A stretch of DNA of 64,000 nucleotides from UBA6623 sp965238125 (GCA_965238125.1 OZ250179.1:558001-622000), one strand, 5' to 3'. Counted from the stretch's first letter, positions 1 through 8,886 are shown. Notes: generated by a model not told the origin, from the letters alone. Numbers and translations: made by a program.

Positions 1-1340
1 CTCGGGTAGAGCACGGTGTAGTTGGGCTCGGCGCACGTCATGGCGATGTCCTCGAGTCCCATCTGCGAGGGGCCGTCCTCGCCGATCGAGATGCCGGCGT
101 GGGTGCCGACCAGCTTCACGTTCGTATTGCTGATCGCCGCCATGCGCATGAAGTCATAGGCGCGGCTGAGGAAGCACGCGAAGCTCGCGGCAAAGGCAAT
201 CTTGCCGCGCGCCGCCAACCCCATCGCCGCGCCGACCATGTTTTGCTCGGCGATGAAACCTTGGAAAAACCGCTCCGGGCAGGCCGCTTCGATGTCTTGC
301 GTGAAGGTCGAGTTCTTGACGTCCCCGTCGAGCGCCACGATGCGCGGGTCGGCTTTGCCCAACGCGGCCAGCGCCGTGCCGAAGGCCTGACGCGTGGCGA
401 CCTTGTCGCCCAACGCGTAACTCGGCCCCGGCGTCGCGGCGGGCGCGGCGGGCGCGGCGCCGTTGGACGCCGGCAGCTTCGGCGTCCAGGAAAAATCGCC
501 GCCGTTGAGCCGGGCCTCGAGTGCCTGAATCGCGCCGTCGGCCTTTTCGCCTTTCGGAAGCGGTTTGCCGTGCCAATTGTCCTGGTCTTCGGCGAAGTCG
601 ATGCCCTTACCCTTGAAAGTCCGCGCCAGAATGACGCTCGGCCGATCGGTCGTGGCGGCGGCTTGCTCGTAGGCGTTGACCAACTCTTGCAGGTTGTGCC
701 CGTCGACGGCCAGCGCCTGCCACCCAAAAGCCTCCCAGCGATTCTTGTACGTGTCGATATCGTGCTCGAGCATCGTCGGCGCGCTCTGCCCCAGCCGATT
801 GATGTCAATCGTGGCGCAGAGATTGTTGACGTTGATGTGCGAAGCCATCGCCGCGGCTTCCCAAACCGAACCTTCCGCCGATTCGCCGTCGCCCATCAAT
901 ACATAGACCCGCTGGTCGCGCCCGTCGATGCGCGCCGCCAACGCGATCCCCAGCCCCACCGAAAGCCCTTGCCCAAGCGAACCGGTCGCCAAATCGACGA
1001 ACGGCAGCCGCGTCGGCGGATGCCCCTCGAGGTCGGAAGTGATCTTGCGCAGGTTCAGCAGTTCGCTCTCGGGGATGTAGCCCGCCTCGGCCCAGGCCGC
1101 GTACAGCACCGGCGCCGCATGACCTTTCGAGAGCACAAAAATGTCGTTGTCGGGATTCGCCGGATCTTTCGGGTTATAGCGCATGACCGAAAAGAACAAG
1201 GCCGACATGATCTCCGCCGCCGAGGCGCAACTGGTCGGATGGCCGCTGCCCGCCTCCGTCGTCGAACGAATCGAATGGATCCGCATCTTCGTGGCTTTGT
1301 CTTCCAAGCCGGCAAGAACGCTGCTCTCGATTTCAGACAT
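1..1340 (-). CDS. tkt: transketolase, 3' end outside window
   Basis: Transketolase, the thiamine-diphosphate enzyme that moves two-carbon ketol units in the non-oxidative pentose phosphate pathway. About 446 N-terminal residues are present; the rest lies beyond the left edge. The translated minus strand starts MSEIESSVLAG and shows the family's N-terminal motifs in order: SGHPTSCASAAEIMSALFF, the SKGHAAPVLYAAW substrate loop, GSLGQGLSVGLGIA, and the ThDP-binding GDG...NN motif (GDGESAEGS, then NVNN). After a linker rich in Ala/Pro (about residues 290-310) the pyrimidine-binding domain begins (AEQNMVGAAMGLA, with the catalytic-type Glu). It is the last visible gene of a minus-strand run behind pta and two TIR genes. 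A single long polypeptide with both domains fits full-length transketolase rather than the split archaeal type. Confidence 0.95.
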   Translation of the reverse strand, partial: MSEIESSVLAGLEDKATKMRIHSIRSTTEAGSGHPTSCASAAEIMSALFFSVMRYNPKDPANPDNDIFVLSKGHAAPVLYAAWAEAGYIPESELLNLRKITSDLEGHPPTRLPFVDLATGSLGQGLSVGLGIALAARIDGRDQRVYVLMGDGESAEGSVWEAAAMASHINVNNLCATIDINRLGQSAPTMLEHDIDTYKNRWEAFGWQALAVDGHNLQELVNAYEQAAATTDRPSVILARTFKGKGIDFAEDQDNWHGKPLPKGEKADGAIQALEARLNGGDFSWTPKLPASNGAAPAAPAATPGPSYALGDKVATRQAFGTALAALGKADPRIVALDGDVKNSTFTQDIEAACPERFFQGFIAEQNMVGAAMGLAARGKIAFAASFACFLSRAYDFMRMAAISNTNVKLVGTHAGISIGEDGPSQMGLEDIAMTCAEPNYTVLYP

Positions 1341-1419
1341 ATTTCAATTTCTCCATTCGGGCTGGATAAGGCCCCACCGTGCAAACCGACAGCGGGGTCT
1401 CAGACCACGGGCGTAATGA

Positions 1420-1806
1420 TTAAGAGGCCTCGCCGACGAGCGCGTCGGCAGTTTCCTCGGGGGAGTGGCGCACCAAGAATCGCCGGGTTCTCAAGCTGAA
1501 AGGCAGGCTCGCGGGGTCAAAATTTTCCGGGACAATCGCCACTAACCGTTTCCCCATGCCCAAAGCCGCGCCGAGTTCGAAAAGCGTATTGGGGCTCCGC
1601 GGATCGTCGGCGCTGATGATCGAAACAACCGTGTCGCTTTCGCGCATACCCTTCTCGATCGCGTCCCGAATGTCGTCGCCGGCCCGCACCTTCAATTCAT
1701 CCATCCACACGGGTATGCCCTTCTTCGCCAGCGACTTCGAGAAACGCCGGACCCACTCGGGATCATCCGCGTGAGAATACGAAATGAAAAATTGCGGCTT
1801 TGCCAT
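1420..1806 (-). CDS. small TIR-domain protein (TIR-1)
   Basis: A 128-aa protein that is essentially one TIR domain. Box 1 is FFISYSHADD (residues 6-15), followed by PVWMDEL (32-38), a hydrophobic strand VVSIISADD, and FELGAALGMGKRLVAIVP near 76-92. E77 in FELGAA sits where bacterial and SARM1-type TIR NADases carry their catalytic glutamate. Family knowledge: bacterial TIR domains cleave NAD+ or make cyclic ADP-ribose signals, often in anti-phage defence, but some are only adaptors. No sensor or effector domain is fused. It starts 17 nt after the stop of a second TIR gene, so the two are probably co-transcribed. Function in defence is inference; the fold call is firm. Confidence 0.85.
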   Translation of the reverse strand: MAKPQFFISYSHADDPEWVRRFSKSLAKKGIPVWMDELKVRAGDDIRDAIEKGMRESDTVVSIISADDPRSPNTLFELGAALGMGKRLVAIVPENFDPASLPFSLRTRRFLVRHSPEETADALVGEAS

Positions 1807-1823
1807 GGCGGCCCCTTGTGCGG

Positions 1824-2249
1824 CTAGGACCTTTCTCTTACTCGCAATTGGAGTTGATCAAAGTACCGATCGACGTCGTTCAACTCCACGAAATTTCTCT
1901 TCTTCAACAAGACCGGAACGCCGCGGCGCGATTGAAGTTCTCCCGGAGTTACGCCGTGCAGCAGTGCAACAATCGGGATCCGATGTCCCCAAGCCGCCCC
2001 CAGTTCCGCCCAAACATAAGGCCTCTCCAAGGCCCATGGTGTCAGCAGGACCACCAACTCATCGGCTTTTTCGAGGAACTCAAGAATGTCTTCCTCGAAA
2101 TCCGCGCCGACATCGATTTCCGCTTCGTCCAAAAAGGCTCTGGCGCCGCATTCACCGACTCGCCGAGCCAGTTGCCGAGCTACCCAGGTATCCGTACTGC
2201 TGTGACTGATGAAGACTAGGTGTCGGTCTTCCGATTCCTTCTCGTTCAA
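1824..2249 (-). CDS. small TIR-domain protein (TIR-2)
   Basis: A 141-aa TIR protein, clearly diverged from the neighbouring TIR gene and so not a fresh duplicate. Motifs: HLVFISHSSTD (10-20), ARAFLDEAEIDVGADF (36-51), ELVVLLTPWAL (64-74) and VWAELGAAWGHRIPIVALL (79-97), with E82 at the expected catalytic-Glu site. No signal peptide, membrane segment or second domain is visible. It lies 48 nt downstream of pta and directly upstream of TIR-1 on the same strand. The pair could form a two-TIR NADase or signalling module, or two independent small effectors. No SIR2, Macro/SLOG or other known TIR partner gene is seen nearby. Confidence 0.85.
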   Translation of the reverse strand: MNEKESEDRHLVFISHSSTDTWVARQLARRVGECGARAFLDEAEIDVGADFEEDILEFLEKADELVVLLTPWALERPYVWAELGAAWGHRIPIVALLHGVTPGELQSRRGVPVLLKKRNFVELNDVDRYFDQLQLRVRERS

Positions 2250-2297
2250 CAGAACGGCTCCTTATTGCCGATTATAGCGTCCGTCCCCGACCCGAGG

Positions 2298-3269
2298 CTA
2301 AACTTCCCCCGCCGCCTGCAGCGCCGTAATCGCCGAGGTGTAATAAATATCCTCGACCGACGACCCTCGCGAAAGATCATTCGCCGGCTTGTTGAGCCCT
2401 TGCAGAAACGGTCCGAGCGAAACGCAGCCGCCCAGCCGCTCGGCCAGTTTGTACCCGATATTGGCCGCGTCGAGCGCCGGAAAGACCAGCACGTTGGCGC
2501 GGCCGGCGACCGGCGAACCGGGAGCCTTCGAGCGGCCCACCGCGTCGACCAAAGCGGCATCGGCCTGCAATTCCCCATCGACCGACAGTCCGGGAGCCCG
2601 CACTTGGACAATCCGATGCGCCTCGATAACCTTCTCGGCCATGGGGTGCTTGGCGCTTCCCTTGGTCGAAAACGACAGCAGCGCCACGCGCGGCTGGTCG
2701 CGCAAAATCCGTCCGGCGTTCGCGGCCGCCGCGATGGCGATCTCGGCCAGCTGATCGGCCGAGGGATCCGGCACGACCGCCGGGTCGGTGAAAATCATCA
2801 CCCCGTTGTCGCCCCATTGCGGGTCATCGTGGACGAGCACCATGAAACTCGACACTAAGCGAAAATCGGCGTGCACGCCGACGCAATGAATCAGCGCCCG
2901 AACCGTTTCCGCCGTGGTGTTGAGTGTGCCGCCGACCAGCCCGTCCACATCCCCGGCGGCCAGCATCAGCGACGCGAAATAGAGCGGCCGCGAGGCGACC
3001 TGCCGCGCTTCGTGCTCCGTGACGCCTTTCGCGCGCCGCCGTTCGTGGTAAATCGCCGCGTAGGAGCCGCGGCTGTTCGACGTTTTCGGATCCACGAACT
3101 CGACGCCCGGAATCCCGCCTTCGGAACTAATCAAAACCGGTTGAACGATCTTGTCCTCGGCCAGTTTCTTGGCCGTCGCCCGAACCCGCGCGTCATCTCC
3201 CTCCGGAAAAACCACACGCTTGGACAAAGCCCGAGCCCGTTCGGCGACGTTGGCGAGAAAAGCAGGCAT
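2298..3269 (-). CDS. pta: phosphate acetyltransferase
   Basis: Phosphotransacetylase interconverts acetyl-CoA and acetyl phosphate. The protein has 323 aa, the length of the short single-domain form without the N-terminal DRTGG/AAA part. Family sequence is visible throughout: RVVFPEGDDARVRATAKKL at the N-terminus, AAGDVDGLVGGTLNTTAETV, ALLSFSTKGSAKHPM, DGELQADAALV, and C-terminal VLVFPALDAANIGYKL with GPFLQGLNKPANDLSRG. No acetate kinase gene is adjacent, so the pathway partner must be elsewhere. Just downstream on the same strand lie two TIR genes and transketolase; a shared transcript is possible because the gaps are short. Confidence 0.95.
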   Translation of the reverse strand: MPAFLANVAERARALSKRVVFPEGDDARVRATAKKLAEDKIVQPVLISSEGGIPGVEFVDPKTSNSRGSYAAIYHERRRAKGVTEHEARQVASRPLYFASLMLAAGDVDGLVGGTLNTTAETVRALIHCVGVHADFRLVSSFMVLVHDDPQWGDNGVMIFTDPAVVPDPSADQLAEIAIAAAANAGRILRDQPRVALLSFSTKGSAKHPMAEKVIEAHRIVQVRAPGLSVDGELQADAALVDAVGRSKAPGSPVAGRANVLVFPALDAANIGYKLAERLGGCVSLGPFLQGLNKPANDLSRGSSVEDIYYTSAITALQAAGEV

Positions 3270-3691
3270 TCTCCCGATCTTACTGGAAACGGCGCGAAAC
3301 GGCTTGGAAACGGGTGAACCAGGCTCTCACTCTCCACCTTGATGTCGCGTGCCGGCAGCGCGGCTTGGTGCGGCTTGTCTCGAAGCCGGCTGCGCCCGCT
3401 AGCGGAAGTTCTCGATCATCGTCAGATCGCTGCCCTGGTTTTCGATGCGCGAGAGCAAGGCCGTACCGCCGGGGGCCGCGGATATTCCCACCTCGGTCTC
3501 GGTTCCTTCCGGAAGCGTCGTCGCCGCGACGCTGTCGAGCTTCCGGGACTCGGCGTTATCTTCAACCCGGTTATCAGCGGACACTGCCCGCCGCGCCCGC
3601 ACTTGCCTATTGAATGACGGCCGATCCGGGGTTAGTATCGTCATGGCAAATGGGGAAACCGCGGGGCCCGTTTGCATCAAGGAGTAGAGCC
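3270..3691. other. gene-free stretch with a possible minus-strand remnant
   Basis: No convincing gene. The minus-strand frame from about 3600 down to 3399 reads like a protein tail (it ends ENQGSDLTMIENFR) but has no recognisable family and no start, so it may be a decayed gene end. The last part holds the AAGGAG ribosome binding site (3679-3684) of the plus-strand gene that follows. Confidence 0.35.
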
Positions 3692-5800
3692 ATGACAGAT
3701 GAAAACCATCCAACCGCCGATCCCTCAAAGCAAAGCCCTCAAGGCGGCCCCGCGCTGGAGTCGTGGAAGGAAATCGCCGCTTATCTCAACCGGGACGAGC
3801 GAACCGCCCGCCGCTGGGAGAAAGAAGAAGGCATGCCCATCCACCGGCATCACCATCGCTCGCGTGCCGGCGTTTACGCCTACCCAGGCGAACTCGACGC
3901 TTGGGGGGCATCGAGGGGCTCCGTGCCCCGGAATTCCTCCGCGCCCCTTTGGCAGCGTCCCGGATCTTCGCCGGCTTTCGCCCTCGTCTTGCTGCTTTCT
4001 CTGATTTCCGTCGGTAACGGGCCCCGCTTCGGCCCTTCCGAAGCGAAAGCGGGGGACGGCTCGGCCATGGTCGTGCGGCAAGCGGTTCCCACCTCGTTCG
4101 ACGACTATTACGGCGGCCCTTCCGCCGACGGGCGGTACGTGACGTTTGTGGACCATGAAACGGGAAATGTTGGGCTCCGCGACTTGACAAGCGGCGAGCA
4201 GCGCCTCCTCACCGATGCCGGACCGGAGTCAACGGAGTATGCCTCCCATATGGCTGAAATTTCGCCGGACGGCACTCGAGTGGCGTTTGCGTGGCAGAAC
4301 GAAGATCGCTTTGCTGATCTACGTCTGGTCAATGTCGACGGAACCGGATTGCGGGTCGTCTATCGCAATCCGGAGTTCCAATACGTCGCTGCCCGTGCCT
4401 GGCTGCCCGACGGCAAGCGCATTCTTTGTGGCTTTGGAGCGAGCGATGGCACATTCAAAATCGGGTGGGTTGCCGTTGCGGATGGGTCTGCCCAGGTGAT
4501 CAAATCCCTCGACTGGGGGTATGCCTTTGGGATGAGCATTTCGCCCGACGGCGCGTTCGTCGCCTACGACTTTCCGGCCGCGCGAGATGCCGCGCAGAGA
4601 GATGTCTTTCTGTTGGCCATCGACGGAACCCGTGAGGTTCGTCTGATTGAACACCCCGCCAATGATAGCGTGCTGGGCTGGACCCCGGACGGCAACAGCG
4701 TGTTATTTGCGAGCAACCGTACCGGCTCTACCGGTGTTTGGAAAATCGGCGTTGCCGAGGGCCGTCCGACCGGGGTCCCGGAACTCGTGCGGCCCGACGC
4801 AGGGCGGATGTTTCCCGTTGGCTTCAGCTCCGACGGAGGGTTTTTCTATGAATTGCACCGCGGCATGAAGGACGTCTATGTCGCCGAGCTGGATCCCGAA
4901 ACCGGGAAACTCACGCAGCCTCCGAAGCCGGCCACCAAGCAGTCGGTGGGCGCCAACTACGGCGGGAGCTGGTCGCCCGATGGGCGTTATCTAGCTTTCG
5001 TTCGCCGAGGGCCGGACGATTCGGCATTTCTCGGTTCCAAAGTCGTCCTACAAGACGCGGAGACGGGCTCGGAGCGGGAACTCAACACCGAGATGCGTAA
5101 CATCTACGCGATACGCTGGGCGCCGGACGGTTCTCTCATGACTTTCGGGGGCGACAAGAAAAACCAAGAGGGCATTTATCGCGTCAACCTCAAGACCGGC
5201 GGTGTGGACTTTCTTGTCAAACCGCGCCGGGGCACGTGGGTGGTGATGCCCGAGTGGTCTCCTGACGGCGAGACCCTCTACTTCATGAGGCACGACGATT
5301 CGGCCGCCGCCGCGGAGAAAGAGAGCCTTGTTGCGCGCCGCATGGCCGACGGCAAAGAAAGGACGCTTTACAGCGCCGCGCATATTCATTCCTGGGCGGC
5401 ATCGCCGGACGGGCGTCGCGCGCTGATCGTGAGCGACAACAAGCCGGGTGAGTGGGCAACCAATGTCCTGCGAATGTTATCGATCGAGAGCGGCGAGATT
5501 CGCGAGCTATACCGGGTGAAAAAGCCCGAATACTTTGACTCGGTGGACTGGGCTCCTTCGGGAGAGCACGCCCTTTTCTTAAAGAAACGAACCGCCTTCG
5601 GGCTCGGGTCGGAGCCGCGGAGTCTTTGGCGGCTTCCAATCAAAGGCGGCCCCGCCGAAGAGATGGACCTCTCAACCAAAGGCCTCGACCACGTCAGCTT
5701 CCATCCCGACGGCCGCCAAATCGCTTTCACTTCCGGGTCGGTGGAAGTTGACGTCTGGGTGATGGAAAACTTCCTGCCTGATCAGCAGGCTTCGAAGTAG
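3692..5800 (+). CDS. HTH-transmembrane-PD40 propeller protein
   Basis: 702-aa protein with a cytoplasmic DNA-binding head and an extracytoplasmic propeller. Residues 24-71 form a MerR/excisionase-like helix-turn-helix (SWKEIAAYLNRDERTARRWE, then VYAYPGELDAW). A single membrane helix follows at about 93-109 (FALVLLLSLISVG). The remainder is a string of TolB/PD40 WD40-like blades, recognisable by repeated SPDG/APDG/TPDG turns such as ISPDGTRVAFAW, WTPDGNSVLFASN and WSPDGRYLAFVR. Start chosen at the ATG 8 nt after AAGGAG; the frame is open upstream but has no better signal. This architecture is common in Acidobacteriota. It could be a membrane-bound one-component regulator that senses a periplasmic ligand, but no target is evident. 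It is flanked by unrelated genes. Confidence 0.85.
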   Translation: MTDENHPTADPSKQSPQGGPALESWKEIAAYLNRDERTARRWEKEEGMPIHRHHHRSRAGVYAYPGELDAWGASRGSVPRNSSAPLWQRPGSSPAFALVLLLSLISVGNGPRFGPSEAKAGDGSAMVVRQAVPTSFDDYYGGPSADGRYVTFVDHETGNVGLRDLTSGEQRLLTDAGPESTEYASHMAEISPDGTRVAFAWQNEDRFADLRLVNVDGTGLRVVYRNPEFQYVAARAWLPDGKRILCGFGASDGTFKIGWVAVADGSAQVIKSLDWGYAFGMSISPDGAFVAYDFPAARDAAQRDVFLLAIDGTREVRLIEHPANDSVLGWTPDGNSVLFASNRTGSTGVWKIGVAEGRPTGVPELVRPDAGRMFPVGFSSDGGFFYELHRGMKDVYVAELDPETGKLTQPPKPATKQSVGANYGGSWSPDGRYLAFVRRGPDDSAFLGSKVVLQDAETGSERELNTEMRNIYAIRWAPDGSLMTFGGDKKNQEGIYRVNLKTGGVDFLVKPRRGTWVVMPEWSPDGETLYFMRHDDSAAAAEKESLVARRMADGKERTLYSAAHIHSWAASPDGRRALIVSDNKPGEWATNVLRMLSIESGEIRELYRVKKPEYFDSVDWAPSGEHALFLKKRTAFGLGSEPRSLWRLPIKGGPAEEMDLSTKGLDHVSFHPDGRQIAFTSGSVEVDVWVMENFLPDQQASK

Positions 5801-5898
5801 ACTCGGATGCGGTGTCGCCGAGGCATGCGGCCCGGCGCGGAGAGCGAAGCGGCAGCGCGGCTTGGGGCGAGAGGCGTATCGAGTTTAATCCGGCACGC

Positions 5899-6170
5899 TC
5901 AGCGGGCGAGCAGGGCGGCCGGTTTCAACAGCCCGAAGGCGACGGAAATAACGTTCGCCGACTCGACATCGCGGAGGATCTGCTCGCGTAAATCTTCCGC
6001 CGACGCAAACCGCTCTTCATCGCGCAGGCGGTGGAGGAACGCCGGCTCGATCCGCGACGGGGCACGGCCTTCGAGCGGCTCGAGTAAATACGTCTCGACG
6101 GTTTGTTCCGTCCCGTTGAAGGTCGGGCGCGAGCCTACATTGGTCACCGACGGCCATTGCTTCCCGCTCT
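5899..6170 (-). pseudogene. ribF C-terminal fragment (decayed second copy)
   Basis: The minus-strand frame carries NVGSRPTFNGTEQTVETYLL, then LEGRAPSRIEPAFLHRLRDE and LREQILRDVESA. These match the riboflavin-kinase end of the intact ribF at 8887-9861 almost residue for residue. Only about 85 residues of the flavokinase domain remain; the FMN adenylyltransferase domain is missing and homology stops near 6170. The DNA is diverged at many positions, so this is an old paralogue remnant, not a recent duplication. The last residues lose similarity (a small indel near 5950). The following 270 bases up to the FkbM gene contain a short plus-strand frame with a hydrophobic stretch but nothing recognisable. 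Confidence 0.8.
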
Positions 6171-6437
6171 GTGCTTGCCTGCGCCACTCTCGTCGGTGTC
6201 GCGGCCTGGTTAGGGGCCAACGTAGTAGATATTCGCAATGATGTGGAAAGGTTCGTAAGGCCGATTCCATTCAGCGGCTTGGCCGGTGAGCTGTCGAGCC
6301 GGCACCGCGGTGAAGGCAACGACGACCAGGCAGAATAGACGGATGAACACGATGGGATTATGGCGCGCGGCATGTTTTCGATCTTTCAGCGGCTCGCTGT
6401 TGCGCTGATCGCCTAATGAACTAAGCTGAAACAGTAG

Positions 6438-7385
6438 ATGAAGACGAGGGTGCAGAGGTTCAACGAGCGGGTTCCATGGCCGCTGCGGCTGCTGTTGTTG
6501 TTGGTCGTCGGCTTTCTCTTGAAGGAAGTCCTGTTCTTTGCCTTATACGGAGGCTGGGCGGCTACGGCGAGACTCAGAGGCCGCGCAACCCTTTGTCCCT
6601 GGTCGCGAGTTGGCACGTACTACCTCGATCAATTGGCTTTCGATAAGCACTTTGAAGTCCATCGTGAATCGATTCAGATCGTCGAGTCGGACGAAAAGCT
6701 GGACATTCAACTGGTTTCGTCATCGGCGGGGTTTTTTTGGATGCGCCAAGGAGTTGGACTTTTGTACCTGCTGGCGGAGCAAGACTGGCTTGTGGAGGAC
6801 AGTCCGAACCTGAGTGTTCGTCCCGGCGACATCGTTTTCGATTGCGAGGCGCATGTGGGCGTGTTTACCGCCAAAGCGCTGGCACTGGGCGCCGCGAAGG
6901 TCGTGGCGATCGAACCAAACCCCACGAACCTCGAGTGCCTGCGACGCAATTTCCCACGGGAGATCAAGTCGGGCCGAGTCGTTTTGGTTCCCGAAGCGGT
7001 CTGGAGCAGCGAAGGAACGGTTTCGCTGCACATGGGAGTATCGACAGCGCAGGACAGCCTGGTGCGCTCAGTCGGCGGGGAAACCATGGACATTCCCGCG
7101 ACGACTATCGACCGCCTGGTGGAGCGGTTGGGTTTGGACAAAGTCGATTACATCAAAATGGATATCGAGGGCGCCGAAAGAGAGGCCCTGAAGGGTGCGT
7201 TGGAAACTCTCCGTCACCACCGCCCGCGATTGATGCTCGACAGCTACCATCGCAAGGATGATTCCACCGTGCTGCCGAAAATCATTCGCGAGGCAAATGC
7301 GGACTACCAATTCACATGCGGCCCGTGCGAAGCCTTCTTGGACGATGGCAGCTACTTGGTCCCGCACGCGACTTTCTACGAATAA
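6438..7385 (+). CDS. membrane-anchored FkbM-family methyltransferase
   Basis: 315-aa SAM-dependent methyltransferase of the FkbM type. An N-terminal membrane helix lies at about residues 16-38 (LRLLLLLVVGFLLKEVLFF). The Rossmann motifs follow: VFDCEAHVGVF (133-143, motif I), VVAIEPNPTNLECLRRN (155-171), and VDYIKMDIEGAEREAL near 236-251, the family's hallmark post-motif. FkbM enzymes O-methylate sugars, polyketides or lipids; the substrate here cannot be told. The membrane anchor suggests work on a membrane-linked glycan or lipid. No strong ribosome binding site precedes the ATG. It is followed on the right by an IS630 insertion that separates it from a plus-strand terminator at 8832, which was plausibly its own. 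Confidence 0.85.
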   Translation: MKTRVQRFNERVPWPLRLLLLLVVGFLLKEVLFFALYGGWAATARLRGRATLCPWSRVGTYYLDQLAFDKHFEVHRESIQIVESDEKLDIQLVSSSAGFFWMRQGVGLLYLLAEQDWLVEDSPNLSVRPGDIVFDCEAHVGVFTAKALALGAAKVVAIEPNPTNLECLRRNFPREIKSGRVVLVPEAVWSSEGTVSLHMGVSTAQDSLVRSVGGETMDIPATTIDRLVERLGLDKVDYIKMDIEGAEREALKGALETLRHHRPRLMLDSYHRKDDSTVLPKIIREANADYQFTCGPCEAFLDDGSYLVPHATFYE

Positions 7386-7522
7386 GTGGAATCTCGGCTT
7401 ACCCTGCCGCCCGAGCCTTCGGGGAGCGATACGAGTTTCTCGACAATTTCGTGTGAAATGGTCTGGCCGATCATGGACGCAAGATGCTCTACCGTGCGGG
7501 CGAGTAATGTCTAGATCTAGTT

Positions 7523-8759
7523 CTAGTATAGCGTTTCATTAAATTATACCCAACTCAGGCGCTTCCTCGAGCGCCTCGAACTTGCTCCAGCGGTGGACCA
7601 CCGGAGCGGCGTTGATTTCCGCGATCCCCAGCAGGATTCGTTCCCGAAGCTCCTCCCAGGACTCCACCCGGATGCGCTTCAAAAACGTCCGGGCCATCTT
7701 CCCAAACAGCGTCTCCACAATGTTCAGCCAGGACCCGTGGGTCGGCGTGTGCACATATTTGAAGCGGTTCGGCCGCGTCGCTAAATAGTCCTTCGTCTCC
7801 TTGGATATGTGAGCGGAATGATTGTCCAAGATCAATCGAATCGTGCATTCGGCCGGATAGAATTGGTCCAGATCCTTCAGCAGTGAGATGAATTCGCGGC
7901 TGCGGTGCCGCCGCTCGACCCGCGCCGTTACGCGGCCGTCGTGCAAGTCCAGCGCCGCCAGAATCGAGCAGGTTCCCAGACGTTGGTATTCGTGATCCCG
8001 AGCCGTACAAGGATGCCGCCCAGGGACCGGCGGCAGGTCCGGGGCGGTGTTGGCGATCGCTTGCACACCGGGCTTTTCGTCCACCGAAACCGTGATCACG
8101 CCCGGCGAGGGGCCGCCCTCGCCCGAGCTTTCATTTTGCAAGGCCACCTCGCGGTAGACCAGCAGCACCTGCCGCATCTTGGACTCAAACTCCGGGTCGC
8201 GACGCTCCAGGTAGTATTTCACCTTCTCTGGATGCAGCGGCTGCCCCGCCAGAATCCGGTGGACGGTCGCCTTGGCCGCTTGCCCCAGGGCCGGATAGCC
8301 CGCCTCCACGGCATGCCGGCGCACGTGGAGAGCGAGCGCGCCGCGGGTCCACAACTCGGCGGCGTATCCCAGTTCCTTGGGTTTGCAACAGGCCAAATGC
8401 ACCACCCAGGCCTTGGCCTCCTCGGAGATGCGGGGCTCGTAGGGACGATGATAGGCATCCTTGAGCGCTGCTTGCACTCCGATGGCGAGGGCTCGCTCGA
8501 TCCATTTGGCAACGCTCTTGCGGGTCATCTTCACGGCCCGCATAATCTCGGCGATTGTCTCGCCGCCATGATAGCGCCACAGAATCTCGGCGCGCCGCAC
8601 CTCCCGAGCCGGAGCCTTGCGGGAACGCCGCAGCCGTTTCAGATGTTGCACCTCTTCGGTCGTGAGCAGCAGTGGGGGACGCTTCGATTTTCCTGCCATG
8701 CGACCAGTCTAGCAGGAAACATTGTCCTATGGTTATGTTTTAATGAAACGTTATACTAG
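7523..8759. mobile_element. IS630-family insertion sequence (copy A)
   Basis: Complete element of about 1.23 kb. The terminal inverted repeats are at 7523-7543 and 8739-8759 and match at 20 of 21 positions (CTAGTATA then A or G, then CGTTTCATTAAA). IS630 elements insert at TA, and TA dinucleotides sit in the terminal CTAGTATA sequence at both edges. One transposase gene fills it on the minus strand. It lies between the FkbM gene and its probable terminator. Confidence 0.9.
7539..8699 (-). CDS. IS630-family transposase
   Basis: 386-aa transposase, intact. N-terminal helix-turn-helix region (ETIAEIMRAVKMTRKSVAKWIERA, about residues 47-70, quoted in two overlapping helices) for end binding. The DDE catalytic core has D207 in VSVDEKPG, D292 in RLILDNHSAH and E329 in HGSWLNIVETLFGKM, the expected spacing for the IS630/Tc1-mariner superfamily. 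The stop codon falls almost inside the left inverted repeat and the start lies 40 nt from the right one. No frameshift or stop is visible, so the enzyme may still be active. Confidence 0.95.
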   Translation of the reverse strand: MAGKSKRPPLLLTTEEVQHLKRLRRSRKAPAREVRRAEILWRYHGGETIAEIMRAVKMTRKSVAKWIERALAIGVQAALKDAYHRPYEPRISEEAKAWVVHLACCKPKELGYAAELWTRGALALHVRRHAVEAGYPALGQAAKATVHRILAGQPLHPEKVKYYLERRDPEFESKMRQVLLVYREVALQNESSGEGGPSPGVITVSVDEKPGVQAIANTAPDLPPVPGRHPCTARDHEYQRLGTCSILAALDLHDGRVTARVERRHRSREFISLLKDLDQFYPAECTIRLILDNHSAHISKETKDYLATRPNRFKYVHTPTHGSWLNIVETLFGKMARTFLKRIRVESWEELRERILLGIAEINAAPVVHRWSKFEALEEAPELGII

Positions 8760-8831
8760 TCTGCACTTTCGGGGGGCTCTTGGGCAACGCCGGAACGCCC
8801 CGCCGAGCTACGACAAGTCCGCTCGACATGG

Positions 8832-8871
8832 TGCCGGCCGGGACTCACGGCCCGGCCGGCATTGTTTTTTT
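8832..8871 (+). terminator. Rho-independent terminator
   Basis: Perfect 11-bp stem TGCCGGCCGGG / CCCGGCCGGCA around an 8-nt loop, followed by TTG and a run of seven T on the plus strand. It points away from the FkbM gene and meets the convergent end of ribF. The IS630 copy now sits between FkbM and this hairpin. Confidence 0.85.
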
Positions 8872-8886
8872 GGCGGGGCCTGCCAC

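Noticed and set aside
99..1499. Long plus-strand open frame opposite transketolase
   Set aside because: It is antisense to a clear transketolase, Arg-rich and without family similarity; typical shadow frame in GC-rich DNA.
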